Shown piece by piece: positions 35,484 to 46,423 of a DNA stretch of 64,000 nt. A program made the translations under genes and the position numbers. Numbering within the stretch: position 1 is the first letter of the stretch; the number at the start of each line of letters is the position of its first letter. The DNA is from Dipteronia dyeriana (Eukaryota > Streptophyta > Magnoliopsida > Sapindales > Sapindaceae): NCBI GenBank assembly GCA_032871835.1, contig CM065297.1, positions 35,473,598 to 35,537,597 of the forward strand, read 5' to 3'. The notes under the pieces were generated by a model. The model made no database searches and was not told the origin of the DNA. It saw nothing but the letters and a program-made list of their open reading frames with translations.

Positions 35484-36234
35484 TGTTAGGTTTGTGAGTT
35501 ATGTTGGCATTATTCTATATCAAAACAACATTTCCTTTGTATTGTTTAGTTGTCTAGCATTCATGATGATTCAAGCTTCAAAGAAGAAATGACAACTATT
35601 CAAGCAAGTTCAAGTGTTCAAAGAGAAAAGTGCTTCATGATTCTACAAAGGTATATTAAGACCTTTCTTTTCTCTTTCAAGGCTAAGACACACACACACA
35701 CACAATTCATACATTTGTGTCCCTGTATCGATGTACACCTTTATAGGAACACACATAGAATTCATTCATATATGTCCCTACATCATTGTGCACCATGTAT
35801 AGCACATTCACACACTTGAAGATGAATGTTCATGCATTGGTATGGAAATAACATGTTTTGGAAAATGCATGATTGGAGACTATCTCTATGTAGTTTGCAT
35901 TCCAGTGTGAATTGTGTTTTTATGTGTATATATTTGTATAACATGGACAATGAACTTGAATTTAGTCTTAAATCATTCTTGATTGAATTTTGGTCATTTC
36001 GGTTACTCATACTATTGATTTGAAGTTCTAAGTCAAAAGATACTACACTTTCAACTCATGTTGCATACATTGTCTTCGTCTTCACATATCGAGTCGAATT
36101 GATATTTTCTGGGTTGAGTATATTATATGCCAATGTCCGTGAGAGAGTTACAGTTCATAATCTGCAAACAGATTTAAATTCCGAGTTTGGAGGCCGGAGA
36201 ACGTTCTAAGAACGCGAGAGGAATGCAAGGGAGT

Positions 36235-36339
36235 TGCACCTTGGCCAAAGGCCAACAAGAGGTGCAAGTCCGAGATGGCGCGTGGCCATCTTGGCTGCAA
36301 CTCCTTGCTGCCCCGAGATGCCCACGCGCCATCTCGGGG
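36235..36339 (+). repeat. Hairpin cluster in LTR (cassette copy 2)
   Basis: Three inverted repeats in a row: 'gcaccttggccaaaggccaa...ggtgc' (36236-36265), 'cgagatggcgcgtggccatcttgg' region (36271-36294), and 'ccccgagatg' / 'catctcgggg' with a 9-bp loop (36311-36339). The last two match 25529-25601. Confidence 0.7.
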
Positions 36340-37300
36340 AAGCAATAATAAAGGAGGGCAATTTGGTTATTCTTGCTTCATTCTTTTCCTCTCCTTTATA
36401 TTCTTTTCCCTCTTACATTTTATTCCAAGAAGAAATTTAAAACTTGTGTGCAGAAATTTTCTCTCTGTATTTTCTCACCTTCCAAACAGTATAACTTCTT
36501 CATTTGAACTCCGATTTGAGTGATTTAAAGTTGAGAGTGTTTTTATATTCATCCTCCATCTTTTCTCTGAAGGTTTTAGTGAGGTTTATTGCTGTTTTTT
36601 GAGTCTAAACTCATAAAAACGGGACTGCACCAAAATCAACTAAGGTATTGATTTTCTCTGAAAGTTTTCTTTTAAAACTTGGTCAATTGCCTTGGGTTTT
36701 TTTCTTCAACATATATATGTGTATTGTGAGTGCTTTGATTTTAGTTTTGAACTCTTTTAAAGCTAGGTTGAGTTTCATTTGAAATCTTACATGTTGAGTT
36801 AGGTTTTGATTTTGCCTATGTTTTCACATGTTTGGAATTGTATTGTGCTAGCTTTGATTCTAGGACTATTTGATGAGGCTCTTTTGGCCAATTTCTCACA
36901 ATGATACATGTGCTTATGTTCTTTTGAGCTATTCATGTGTTTTTGTTGAATCTATGTATAGGAATATGCTCTAGAACTATAGCATTAAACTAAATGACTT
37001 TGTCATATGATTTTAGCATGTTTTTTTGGTTTATGAGATTTAAACTTGATTATGTGATTAATTGAATATATCTTGTGATTCAAGTTTTGGATCTATGCAT
37101 GTATCTAGGTTGTCATTAATATTGAACATATCTTACATAATCTAGATGGATTAAACATGCATGATTGACTAGACTACATTTGATATGTGTATTCATGCTC
37201 ATGTCTAGTATTTTCCATAGGATGTGTTGATCATAACATTCTATGTTGCGTGCTTGTTTACGTTTTGCATTCATGATCACCTAGATGCCTTGTGAGAAGG

Positions 37301-37600
37301 AAGTCTTGACAATAGGTGTGAGACTTATGTTTTTGAGCAAGAAAGTCTTGGCAAGAGGTGTGAGACCTTGGATTGTAAAGCAAGAAAGTCTTGGCTAGAG
37401 TCGGGAGGACTCGGATATTCAAGCAAGAAGTCTTGCCTTGGGTCATGAGGATCTGGAAAGGGTGAGCGAGGAAGTCTTGACTACAGTTGGGAGGACTCGG
37501 ATAGTTAAGCAAGAAGTCTTGCCTTGGGTCGTGAGGATCCGGTACGGTGAGCGAGGAAGTCTTGACAAGAGGTGTGAGGCCTCAGAATGTTGAGCATGAG
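37301..37600 (+). repeat. Seven-copy ~43-bp tandem repeat in LTR
   Basis: 'aagtcttg' recurs at 37301, 37343, 37386, 37428, 37472, 37514 and 37557, spaced 42-44 bp, with alternating unit types ('gaggtgtgag' versus 'ttgggtcgtgagg'). Confidence 0.88.
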
Positions 37601-38193
37601 GGCGACATCTTCATAAGTAGGATAGTAGGGTAGTTTCTAGGTGCACAGGGGTCACTTGAGAGATTGTACTAATCTTATCGACTAGTGGATTTTGTTTCTC
37701 GGTGGTTGTTAACCCGTGGATGTTTCCTCTTCAGAGGTTTACCATGTTATATCTTGTGTCAACTTTTCTCTATCCCTATCTCTCTTATATTGGAAATTGT
37801 TATTTGAATAATGTGGATAGAACTTTATATGTAAGTTGACTTCCTTACACAATATTGTTTGTGTATGTTAGATAACTTTGTATCTTGTGATATTCCATTC
37901 AAGTTGTAAAGTACCACATTGTAATACTCTAAGTACAACTTATGGAATTTTGTCTACATTGAATATATTTGTTCATAAGATACATTGATTCTTGTTGTAC
38001 GTTTTGGAGACTAAGAGTGGAGATTTGAGCATACATGAATATATTGTTTTCTCATAAAAATCATGTTAAATGTTAATTTGTATGCTTATCAAGGTTTTGT
38101 CACTAGTCTCGAAAGATTTGTGAAAAGTAAGAGACAACTTATTCACCCCCCCCCTTTAGGTTATTTAGTATAACCTTGTACATATTATTTTCA

Positions 38194-38208
38194 ATTGGTA
38201 TCAGCGCG
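38194..38208 (+). other. Altered primer-binding site
   Basis: Reads ATTGGTATCAGCGCG where ATTGGTATCAGAGC is expected. It directly follows the LTR end. Confidence 0.7.
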
Positions 38209-38295
38209 GGTAAAGTAGTTAGTGTGATTCGGGATCTACAGGGCTATTTACTAATCATGGATATCAACCTATAGTCTACAATTGTTTATTTTTGG

Positions 38296-38948
38296 TTGTC
38301 CTTCTTCGTTGGGTGTGAAAAAGGTTCTTGTTTTATATTTCATTTGTCTACTAACAATTTTGTTGATAAGCTTGAAAATAAAGTTAGTGACAAAAGCAAA
38401 GATGAAGAAGCTTTTTCCGGAGGACATGATTACTTGTCTTTGCAACTCAATGAAGAGAATTGCATGTCAAAGACCACCAACTTCTACTTGATGGCAAGAG
38501 TTCAAACTCTTTACAAGGAAAAAGATAAAGCGTTAAAGGAAGTTGAAGTAAAGAATGAAGTGATCAAATGTCTAGAAAAGAAGATGGTTGAAAAGGCTCG
38601 TGTGTTAGATAGTTTAACAAATGATTTTGCTAATAATTTGTTTTTATTTCTTGATGGTATTGATCAAAGGCAAGGAAAAGGAGTTGGCAATCATGAAGGC
38701 CAAAGAGTTTTGGTAATCTTCATGGAGATTCAAGTGACTTAAGCATTATAGATGAGCAAGTGGAGTCTCCTACAACTAAAGGCAAGTCACTAAGGAACAA
38801 GAGGATTTCAAATGCCATTTCTTCCAAGGTCAAGGGCAAAATCAAGGAAATTAAAGAGTCTTCACCATGGGTACACTCTCACCTAAATATTAACATCTTG
38901 AAATTTATTTCGGTTTGCTATTTTTGCTATATTACCATGAGTATATGA
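38296..38948 (+). CDS. Hypothetical coiled-coil frame(s), SIRE-like element
   Basis: Two overlapping frames. The first (38296-38742, 148 residues) is lysine/glutamate rich with heptad-like stretches (KEKDKALKEVEVKNEVIKCL); the second (38760-38948) continues in another frame with a basic tail (KSLRNKRISNAISSKVKGK). They read as one original protein split by a frameshift near 38700. No zinc knuckle, protease or other enzyme motif is visible. The position directly after the primer site suggests a gag or gag-like role, but I do not recognise it. Confidence 0.4.
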
Positions 38949-38988
38949 GACGATGCAAACTAGGGAATGTGATGCATGCTAATGCGAT

Positions 38989-39285
38989 GTGAAAATCTTC
39001 TATGGATGCTTCTTGCATGATAACACTTTGAATTTTATGTGTGATAATGATAATCGTGTGAAGAAAATAGTTGAGAAGATTTGGGTGAAAATGAATGTTT
39101 CACAAGATCATATGTATAGTCTTGATAATATCTTTATTGAAGGCAATAATGATGTGTTTGACATGAGTAATATCTTTATAGAGAAGATAGTTGATGATTT
39201 ATCTTCTAGATATATTTTTGCCATGAGAAATGATCATGATTTTTATGAAAGTTCACCCAAGAACAAATGGTTCAAGGGTGAGTGA
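38989..39285 (+). CDS. Hypothetical 98-residue frame
   Basis: Starts MKIFYGCFLHDN and contains a repeated SLDNIFIEGNND / DMSNIFIEKIVDD motif about 15 residues apart. No domain recognised. It may be a decayed part of the element's internal coding region. Confidence 0.3.
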   Translation: MKIFYGCFLHDNTLNFMCDNDNRVKKIVEKIWVKMNVSQDHMYSLDNIFIEGNNDVFDMSNIFIEKIVDDLSSRYIFAMRNDHDFYESSPKNKWFKGE

Positions 39286-39905
39286 TCTTATCTCTAGTGT
39301 AAGTAGCACATGTGAGTTAGCTTTTAGGCTAAGTGTCAAGTGTTTTGAGAATTCTAGCTAGCTAGCTTGGAATACTCCACATCTAGACACAAACTTAGCT
39401 ATCTCACTTAACTTTGTTTTGATAGTCAAAAACCATTGACCAACTTTTGAGAAGTTACTCTTATGAAATCTATTCGGTGATTATCTTGTTAAGACTTTTA
39501 GAGAAAGTCATTTCTACTCTTGCATTGCATCATATAGCATGTCATATTAGAGAACTAGTATAGCATTCATTTGGTCCTTGTTGACATTTGCTCTCTGAAG
39601 ATCTTTTAGTGATGTGTTCACAAAGATCTTACTCATAATGCTTGAAATGCTTGCTTGAATGATGAGTGGCATACTTTTTGAAAATATGAGCTTCAAATTC
39701 TTTGAAATCTACTCATTAGAGAAGTAATGATCTTGAATAAGTCTTTACTTATTGCTCTTAGATCACGTGCTTATGAGCCATAAAAACTTGATTTTCAAAA
39801 ATTGCAATTTGCTTCTCGTATATGTTTAAGTTTGAGTAGTTGAGTTTGAAAATGTGTAGATTATGGATGCATCTAAAAGTTTATTGCATAGTACATGGTA
39901 GATGA
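39286..39905 (+). other. SIRE-like internal region without coding signal
   Basis: No frame of note. Ends at the left LTR of the nested Gypsy element. Confidence 0.5.
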
Positions 39906-40436
39906 TGATATGAACCTCACCAAGAGTAGTGAGACCCGGAACAAATATATGGTAACGAAGGATCGTTTTCTAACCAAGTTTATAAACAAGAACGTTATCG
40001 GACCGCGACCCGTTACCTATAAGGAGGTAAGAACCAACGGTATCAAGAAGTTGAAGACGCCAGACTCAAGAACAAGAAGAATATGTGAGTGATAAGTCAA
40101 GTTTTTAGAAAAAAAAAGAGATGAACTCTCACAATTTTTATTCAATTCAAGTCTGTCCAATTACATCCAATTCGTTCCTTTATATACTAAAACCCTAAAC
40201 GAAAAGAAAGGCTATAAGCCATTCTAAAAGGAAACAAGATAATTCGGCCATTAAGGCCTTATAATCAGAAGAAAACTAATTTGAGAAACTATTGACTTGC
40301 TCCCTAATTGGAAAGCTAAATCTGGAAACAAATCAGCCCCTTAATTTGGGAAACAAATCAACTATTATTCTTTGGAAATTAAAAGGGAATAAATTAGCCA
40401 AAGTTGACTCTTCTCCTAGCTTGTGCCACACACCCA
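39906..40436 (-). repeat. 3' LTR of CRM/Reina-like element
   Basis: 531 bp, TGATATGAACC...CACACCCA on the plus strand. In element orientation it is preceded by the purine-rich AATAAGGAAGAC. Confidence 0.85.
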
Positions 40437-40444
40437 AGTCTTCC

Positions 40445-41869
40445 TTATTCGGCCCAATCAATTACCTTGATGACATTAATTATGTCTTGGTCTTCATGTG
40501 AGCTTATCTTGGACTTCAACAATTCAAAATCAGCCCAAGTGTCTTGAATTAGGCCATTTAGTGCTTCATTGAATCTCTTAGCTCTTGCCCTTGTTATTGG
40601 CCTAACCGGAACATGCAATGAATCATTTGATGCAGCTGCCTTGTTCTCATCATTCCCTCCCTCTTGAAAAGGATTTGTCCTCAAATCGTCGCCTATATCA
40701 AAAGGAAACAAATCAGAAACATTGAAGCTTGCACTAACATTGTACTCACCTGGAAGATCCAACTTGTATGCGTTGTCATTGATTCTTTCAATCATTTGAA
40801 ATGGGCCATCTCCCCTTGGAAGTAGTTTAGAACTCCGCTGGGCTGGGAATCGTTCCTTCCTCAAATGCAACCACACCCAATCACCGGGCTCAAAAACAAC
40901 CTTCTTACGCCCTTTATTTGCTTGATTGGCATATTGCTTAGTTCGTCTCTCTACGTTTTCCCGAGTCTTTTCATGGATTTGCTTAACAAAATCTGCCTTT
41001 TTCTTTCCATCCAAGTTAACATGCTCATTCACAGGTAAAGGAATTAAATCCAAAGGAGTCAATGGGTTAAAACCATACACATTTTCAAAAGGCGAAAAAT
41101 GAGTTGCAGAATGCACGCTCCTATTATAAGCAAACTCTACATGCGGCAGACAATCCTCCCATGTTTTCAAGTTCTTTTGTATTATAGCACGCAACAAGGT
41201 AGATAAAGTCCTATTAACTACTTCAGTTTGACCATCAGTTTGTGGATGACAAGTAGTAGAAAATAAAAGTTTAGTGCCTAACTTACCCCACAAAGTCTTC
41301 CAAAAGTAGCTTAATAACTTAGCATCTCTATCCGAAACAATGGTCTTAGGCATGCCATGCAATCTTACAATTTCTTTGAAAAACAAATCAGCAATATGTG
41401 ATGCATCATCGGTTTTATGACAAGGAATGAAATGTGCCATTTTAGAAAACCTATCAACAACCACATATATAGAGTCCCTACCCCTTTTTGACCTAGGAAA
41501 ACCCAACATAAAATCCATAGAAATATCAATCCAAGGTCCACTAGGTATAGGCAAAGGAGTATACAATCCATGAGGCTTAATCCTAGACTTGGCTTGTCTA
41601 CAAGTAATGCATTTCTCACGGATTCTTTCTACATCACGTTTCATATGAGGCCAAAAAAAATGTTCATCCAAAGTATCTAGCGTCTTAGCTACACCAAAAT
41701 ACCCCATCAAACCTCCCCCACGAGCTTCTCTAACAAGTAATTCATGCAAAGAACTCTTAGGCACACATAATTTAGTTTCTCTAAACAAAAATCCATCATG
41801 CTTATAAAATTTACCAAATGCAGCCTTTTCACATGCATTGAACACATTACCAAAATCAGAATCTTCCAC
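40445..41869 (-). CDS. pol: Integrase part of CRM/Reina-like pol
   Basis: 474 residues. Zinc region near 40-90: the usual His pair is altered ([12 protein letters not shown], where His would be expected twice), while CITC is kept. The catalytic core has D119 (SMDFMLG), D180 (VSDRD) and E216 (GQTEVVNR), with 35 residues between the last two, as in DD35E. A C-terminal module with [14 protein letters not shown] and [11 protein letters not shown] follows. The frame is separated from the RT-RNase H frame by one in-frame TAG at 41876-41878. It ends nine bases from the LTR. The altered zinc histidines make activity doubtful even without the stop. Confidence 0.88.
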   Translation of the reverse strand: MEDSDFGNVFNACEKAAFGKFYKHDGFLFRETKLCVPKSSLHELLVREARGGGLMGYFGVAKTLDTLDEHFFWPHMKRDVERIREKCITCRQAKSRIKPHGLYTPLPIPSGPWIDISMDFMLGFPRSKRGRDSIYVVVDRFSKMAHFIPCHKTDDASHIADLFFKEIVRLHGMPKTIVSDRDAKLLSYFWKTLWGKLGTKLLFSTTCHPQTDGQTEVVNRTLSTLLRAIIQKNLKTWEDCLPHVEFAYNRSVHSATHFSPFENVYGFNPLTPLDLIPLPVNEHVNLDGKKKADFVKQIHEKTRENVERRTKQYANQANKGRKKVVFEPGDWVWLHLRKERFPAQRSSKLLPRGDGPFQMIERINDNAYKLDLPGEYNVSASFNVSDLFPFDIGDDLRTNPFQEGGNDENKAAASNDSLHVPVRPITRARAKRFNEALNGLIQDTWADFELLKSKISSHEDQDIINVIKVIDWAE

Positions 41870-41875
41870 ATATAA

Positions 41876-43438
41876 CTATTTAATGTATTCAAAACCAAAC
41901 AATTTAGCATCCAAAGTAGAACGTAGAACGTACCTTTTTGATAGAGCATCAGCGACTACATTTTCCTTACCCTTTTTGTACCTGATCACATATGGAAATG
42001 TTTCAATGAACTCCACCCACTTGGCATGCCGCTTATTTAGCTTGTGTTGCCCCTTTATATGCTTCAAGGACTCATGATCTGTGTGAATCACAAATTCTTT
42101 TGGCCAAAGGTAGTGTTGCCAAGTTTCCGATGCTCTAATCAAAGTGTACATCTCATTGTCGTAGGTAGGATAATTCAAGGCTGCTCCACTTATCTTCTCA
42201 CTAAAATATGCAATGGGACGACCTTCTTGCATTAGAACAGCTCCAATACCTATTCCTGAAGCATCACACTCAATCTCAAAAGTTTTAGCAAAGTCAGGCA
42301 AAGCAAGTAAAGGTGCATTAGTTAATTTTTTCTTAATCAAGTTAAATGCCTTTTCTTGTTCATTACCCCACTTAAAACCCACATTCTTTTTTATAACTTC
42401 GGTTAAAGGTGCAGCTACACTACTAAAATCTTTCACAAACCTCCTATAAAAACTAGCCAACCCATGAAAACTTCTCACTTGTCCCACATTGGTAGGTTTC
42501 GGCCACTCCTTAATTGCCTTAACCTTTTCTTCATCAACCCCAATTCCCTTAGCACTAACAACAAAGCCCAGAAATACAAGTTTATCGGTGCAAACGGTGC
42601 ACTTTTTAAGATTAGCAAACAACTTTTCTGTTCTTAAAACTCCTAAAATAAGTTTTAAATGTTCAACATGCTCATCCAAGTTTTTGCTATAAATCAGAAC
42701 GTCATCAAAATAAACAGCCACAAACTTTCCAATAAAAGCACGCAAAACATGGTTCATTAATCTCATGAAAGTACTTGGTGCATTAGTTAATCCAAAAGAC
42801 GTAACTAACCACTCATATAATCCATATTTTGTTTTGAAAGCAGTTTTCCACTCATCACCTTCCTTCATCCTAATTTGATGATATCCACTTTTAAGATCAA
42901 TTTTAGTAAAAACAATAGAACCATGTAATTCATCAAGCATATCATCTAATCTAGGAATAGGATGTCGATACTTTACAGTGATATTGTTGATGGCACGACA
43001 ATCAATGCACATCCTCCATGTTCCATCCTTCTTTGGCACAAGCAATACGGGAACCGCACAAGGACTCATGCTCTCACGTACATACCCCTTTTCCATGAGC
43101 TCACTAACCTGCCTTTGAAGTTCCTTTGTCTCCTCAAGATTACTTCTATATGCTGGTCTATTTGGGATGGGTGCTCCGGGTACAAAGTCAATTTGGTGCT
43201 CAATCCCCCTTATTGGTGGTAAACCAATAGGCATCTCTTCGGGAAACACTTCATCAAAGTCCTGTAATAGAGAAACAACAACACTAGGCAAGGAAGGGTT
43301 AATTTCATTAGTACTAAAGCAAGCCTCTTTGTACAAAAGTACAATCATTGGCTGATTTGAAAATAGAGCCTTTTTGACCTCACTCTCCATTGCATAAAAA
43401 CTTACTTGTTTTCTCTCTCTCTTTTTCTCAACAACCAT
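41876..43438 (-). CDS. pol: RT and RNase H part of CRM/Reina-like pol
   Basis: 520 residues in this frame. RT motifs: [50 protein letters not shown] and catalytic YFDDVLIYS near residue ~210. RNase [34 protein letters not shown] and VADALSKR. All catalytic residues I look for are present. Upstream, the reading continues past this ATG to the A10 tract near 43530, where it would join the gag-protease frame, so 43438 is probably not a true start. It ends at TAG (GAG to TAG would explain it), in frame with the integrase. Confidence 0.9.
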   Translation of the reverse strand: MVVEKKRERKQVSFYAMESEVKKALFSNQPMIVLLYKEACFSTNEINPSLPSVVVSLLQDFDEVFPEEMPIGLPPIRGIEHQIDFVPGAPIPNRPAYRSNLEETKELQRQVSELMEKGYVRESMSPCAVPVLLVPKKDGTWRMCIDCRAINNITVKYRHPIPRLDDMLDELHGSIVFTKIDLKSGYHQIRMKEGDEWKTAFKTKYGLYEWLVTSFGLTNAPSTFMRLMNHVLRAFIGKFVAVYFDDVLIYSKNLDEHVEHLKLILGVLRTEKLFANLKKCTVCTDKLVFLGFVVSAKGIGVDEEKVKAIKEWPKPTNVGQVRSFHGLASFYRRFVKDFSSVAAPLTEVIKKNVGFKWGNEQEKAFNLIKKKLTNAPLLALPDFAKTFEIECDASGIGIGAVLMQEGRPIAYFSEKISGAALNYPTYDNEMYTLIRASETWQHYLWPKEFVIHTDHESLKHIKGQHKLNKRHAKWVEFIETFPYVIRYKKGKENVVADALSKRYVLRSTLDAKLFGFEYIK

Positions 43439-43520
43439 TTTTTCTTTTTCATCTTTTTTTTCTTTTTTTGCTATTTTAGAATCTTTTTCTTTTCTCTCTC
43501 TTTCTTTTGAACTCTCACTC

Positions 43521-45272
43521 TCACTCTTTTTTTTTTACATCTCTCTCTTTTCTTAACCTTACTTGATCTTCATACACTTGTTTTGGGGTTAAAGGTACAA
43601 GAGTGATTGATTTTTTATTGAGTACAAAGGAGTATCTATTGGTATACCCATTATAGGTCACATGCCTATCGAACTGCCATGGTCTCCCCAAAAGGATATG
43701 GCCCACATTCATTGGTACCACATCACAAAGGACTTCATCTTTGTACTTTCCAATTGAAAATGTCACCAACACTTGTTTAGTCACCTTGATTTCCCCACTA
43801 TCATTTAACCACTGTAGCTTATATGGTTTTGGATGCCTCAAAGTGGCTAAATTCAATTTCTCCACAAAATTAGTGCTAGCCACAACAGTACAACTCCCCC
43901 CATCAATGATCATGCTACATACCTTATCATTAACATGGCAGCGGGTATGAAAAATGTTGTCACGTTGTACCTCATCATCTTCCTTGGCTTGAGCATTAAG
44001 AGCTCTTCTCGCCACCAAAAGCTCTCCGTCCACCGGATATTCAATATCACTTGCATCCTCCAAAGGTGGCATGGATTCATCATCAGATTCACCTTCAGAT
44101 TCGATCTCACCATCATCCTTCAAAACCATTACTCTCTTGTTTGGGCATTGAGATGCAATATGACCTGCTCCCAGACACTTAAAGCACTTAATGTCACCAT
44201 TTCTAGAAGGTTGAGAATCTGATGTACCTTGTTTTAATGTGCCTCCGATTTTATGATCTCTGGAAGGTTCGGTCTTGGCCTTGAAACTAGGTTGGTCATC
44301 CCTCTTGCTCCAATTCGGTTTCCATGATGATGAAGAACCCGAATTTTTCCTAACCTGTATGGAACTCTTTCTCTTCAACTGTTGTTCCACCTTAATTGCC
44401 ATGTGTTCCATGTCACTCAATTCAACATAATGTTGCAACTCCACCACATTTGCTATGTCTTGGTTTAGTCCACTTAAAAACCTAGCCATAGTAGCCTCTC
44501 GGTCTTCCTCTACATCAGCTCGAATCATGGCTATCTCCATCTCCTTGTAGTAATCTTCAACACACTTAGACCCTTGAGTAAGGGTTTGTAATTTTTGAAA
44601 CAAACCCCTATAATAGTGACTCGGAATGAAACGCTTCCTCATGACAGCTTTCATCTCCTCCCAAGTCTCAATAGGTCTTTCTCCATTTCGTCTTCTACTC
44701 ACAATCAATTGATCCCACCAAACGATAGCATAATCAGTAAATTCTATGGCAGCCAACTTTACCTTCTTTAATTCAGAATAGTCATGGCAGTCAAATACCA
44801 ATTCTATTCTTTTCTCCCACTCTAAATAAGCTTCGGGATAAGTTTTACCTTGGAACGTTGGGATTTTCACCTTTATACTACCCAAATTATTATCAGCCCT
44901 CTCTCCATACCTATCTCCTATATACCCATACCTATCTTCTCTATTCCCATACCTAACTCCTCTACCTCCAATTTCACGCCTCAATCTACCTGTACCCACA
45001 TTGGACATGCGATCACCCTCATCTAGGTCATTCCCATAATCATCTTCATAATCGTCCCTAGGTGGGTTTCTTTTATTAGGAACCCTAATTGGTTGCACCC
45101 TTTGTGAACTAGACTCCACCTTATCTATCCTATCATGCACCTTACCAATCTTAATCTCCATCCGCTCCATGTTTTTTTGTATGGCTTTATACAAAAAATT
45201 AAGATCTATCGTTTCTGGTGCATCATCAGATAAGTCTCTACTTTTATCACGTGACATATTTAAAACCTGCAA
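43521..45272 (-). CDS. gag: Gag-protease of CRM/Reina-like element
   Basis: 583 residues. There is a charged N-terminal region with an [13 protein letters not shown] low-complexity patch near 105-130, then the gag domain near 150-290 ([33 protein letters not shown]). A canonical zinc knuckle, [14 protein letters not shown], lies at 363-376, followed by an acidic linker and the protease with [13 protein letters not shown] near 455-465 (DGGS in place of DSG/DTG, seen in this group). The frame ends in VKKKE just after a run of ten A; one base fewer would continue into the RT frame. Confidence 0.9.
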   Translation of the reverse strand: MQVLNMSRDKSRDLSDDAPETIDLNFLYKAIQKNMERMEIKIGKVHDRIDKVESSSQRVQPIRVPNKRNPPRDDYEDDYGNDLDEGDRMSNVGTGRLRREIGGRGVRYGNREDRYGYIGDRYGERADNNLGSIKVKIPTFQGKTYPEAYLEWEKRIELVFDCHDYSELKKVKLAAIEFTDYAIVWWDQLIVSRRRNGERPIETWEEMKAVMRKRFIPSHYYRGLFQKLQTLTQGSKCVEDYYKEMEIAMIRADVEEDREATMARFLSGLNQDIANVVELQHYVELSDMEHMAIKVEQQLKRKSSIQVRKNSGSSSSWKPNWSKRDDQPSFKAKTEPSRDHKIGGTLKQGTSDSQPSRNGDIKCFKCLGAGHIASQCPNKRVMVLKDDGEIESEGESDDESMPPLEDASDIEYPVDGELLVARRALNAQAKEDDEVQRDNIFHTRCHVNDKVCSMIIDGGSCTVVASTNFVEKLNLATLRHPKPYKLQWLNDSGEIKVTKQVLVTFSIGKYKDEVLCDVVPMNVGHILLGRPWQFDRHVTYNGYTNRYSFVLNKKSITLVPLTPKQVYEDQVRLRKERDVKKKE

Positions 45273-45878
45273 AGCAAAAGAAATTAGTGAGCCTCATAAA
45301 CACTCCCTCACGTGTTTACTCTCAAAGAGGGTGGCACTCACACTCGTGTTTTCACTCAATTCTTTGGCTTTTATCCTCTGATGAGCTCACACACTCTTGC
45401 CTTTTTCCACTCTTTGTTAACTCTTTCAGTTTTTTTTTTTTTTGACTTATACGGACACACACAAGAAGTGCAAGAAAAATAGAAGTAACTAAGCAAAAGG
45501 ACAGGAATAATGAAGACGAAATTCTTTAGCCATTAATTTTTTAATTTTTTTTTTTTAATATCAATGCACGAAATCAAGATAATGAATAGAAATAGTTGAT
45601 ATAGGTTCAACTACACGACCCAAAAAAAAAAAAAATTTTTTTACCGACCTTGATTAAGTGGACACAAGCAAGCTTTTGGTATTTTTTTTTCTTGGTACCG
45701 AATTTGATCAAACATATTTTTTTTTTTTACCGACCTTGATCAAGTGGATACAAGCAAGCTTTTGGCACTTTATTTTTTTTTTTGGTACCGATTTGATCAA
45801 ACGTTTTTTTTTTTTGAAACAAATGAATACAGAGAAGAGAAGGAACAAGGATAGATTAAACCTGATTTAGAAGCCTAA
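45273..45878 (-). repeat. 5' leader with T-rich tandem repeat
   Basis: Untranslated leader between primer site and gag. It holds two ~88-bp units (45644-45730 and 45731-45815) with 'ccgaccttgat(t/c)aagtgga', 'acaagcaagcttttgg' and T-runs of 9-14, plus 'ttggtaccga'. Confidence 0.75.
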
Positions 45879-45892
45879 GCTCTGATACCAAC
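45879..45892 (-). other. Primer-binding site of CRM/Reina-like element
   Basis: Minus strand reads GTTGGTATCAGAGC directly after the 5' LTR end GGTTCATATCA. Confidence 0.88.
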
Positions 45893-46423
45893 TGATATGA
45901 ACCTCACCAAGAGCAGTGAGACCCGGAACCAATATATGGTAACGAAGGATCGTTTTCTAACCAAGTTTATAAACAAGATCGTTATCGGACCGTGACCCGT
46001 TACCTATAAGGAGGTAAGAACCAACGGTATCAAGAAGTTGAAGACGCCAGACTCAAGAAGAAGAAAAAGATGTGAGTGATAAGTCAAGTTTTCAGAAAAA
46101 AAAAGAGATGAACTCTCACAATTTTTATTCAATTTAAGTCTGTCCAATTACATCCAATTCGTTCCTTTATATACTAAAACCCTAAACGAAAAGAAAGGCT
46201 ATAAGCCATCCTAAAAGGAAACAAGATAATTCGGCCATTAAGGCTTTATAATCAGAAGAAAACTAATTTGAGAAACTATTGACTTGCTCCCTAATTGGAA
46301 AGCTAAATCTGGAAACAAATCAGCCCCTTAATTTGGGAAACAAATCAACTATTATTCTTTGGAAATTAAAAGGGAATAAATCAGCCAAAGTTGACTCTTC
46401 TCCTAGCTTGTGCCACACACCCA
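45893..46423 (-). repeat. 5' LTR of CRM/Reina-like element
   Basis: 531 bp, same ends as 39906-40436. Contains 'ttcctttatatactaaaacc' (TATA-type) near 46165. Confidence 0.85.

Larger units (their letters stand above)
35484..38193 (+). repeat. 5' LTR of SIRE-like LARD element
   Basis: 2,710 bp starting TGTTAGGTTTGTGAG and ending ATTATTTTCA before the primer site. The start is repeated at 48331. It contains a (CA)n run (~35689-35703), a hairpin cluster (36235-36339), a seven-copy ~43-bp repeat (37301-37600), and 'ttattcacccccccccc' near its end, a signature shared with other SIRE-like LTRs. Confidence 0.85.
39906..46423 (-). mobile_element. Nearly complete CRM/Reina-like Ty3/Gypsy element
   Basis: 6,518 bp: two 531-bp LTRs (about 13 differences by eye, so fairly recent), iMet-type primer site, gag-protease, RT-RNase H and integrase frames in the usual Ty3/Gypsy order on the minus strand. 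No chromodomain is seen after the integrase; the C-terminus has the [20 protein letters not shown] type tail that I associate with CRM or Reina chromoviruses without certainty. Only two lesions separate it from one long polyprotein frame: a one-base shift in an A10 tract and one TAG. No clean target duplication is found (GATGA on the left, AGTGA on the right). Confidence 0.9.

Noticed and set aside
38296..38742. Tempting assignment of the coiled-coil frame as a SIRE envelope-like protein.
   Set aside because: Envelope-like ORFs lie downstream of pol near the 3' LTR, whereas this frame is next to the primer site, and no signal peptide or transmembrane segment is evident.
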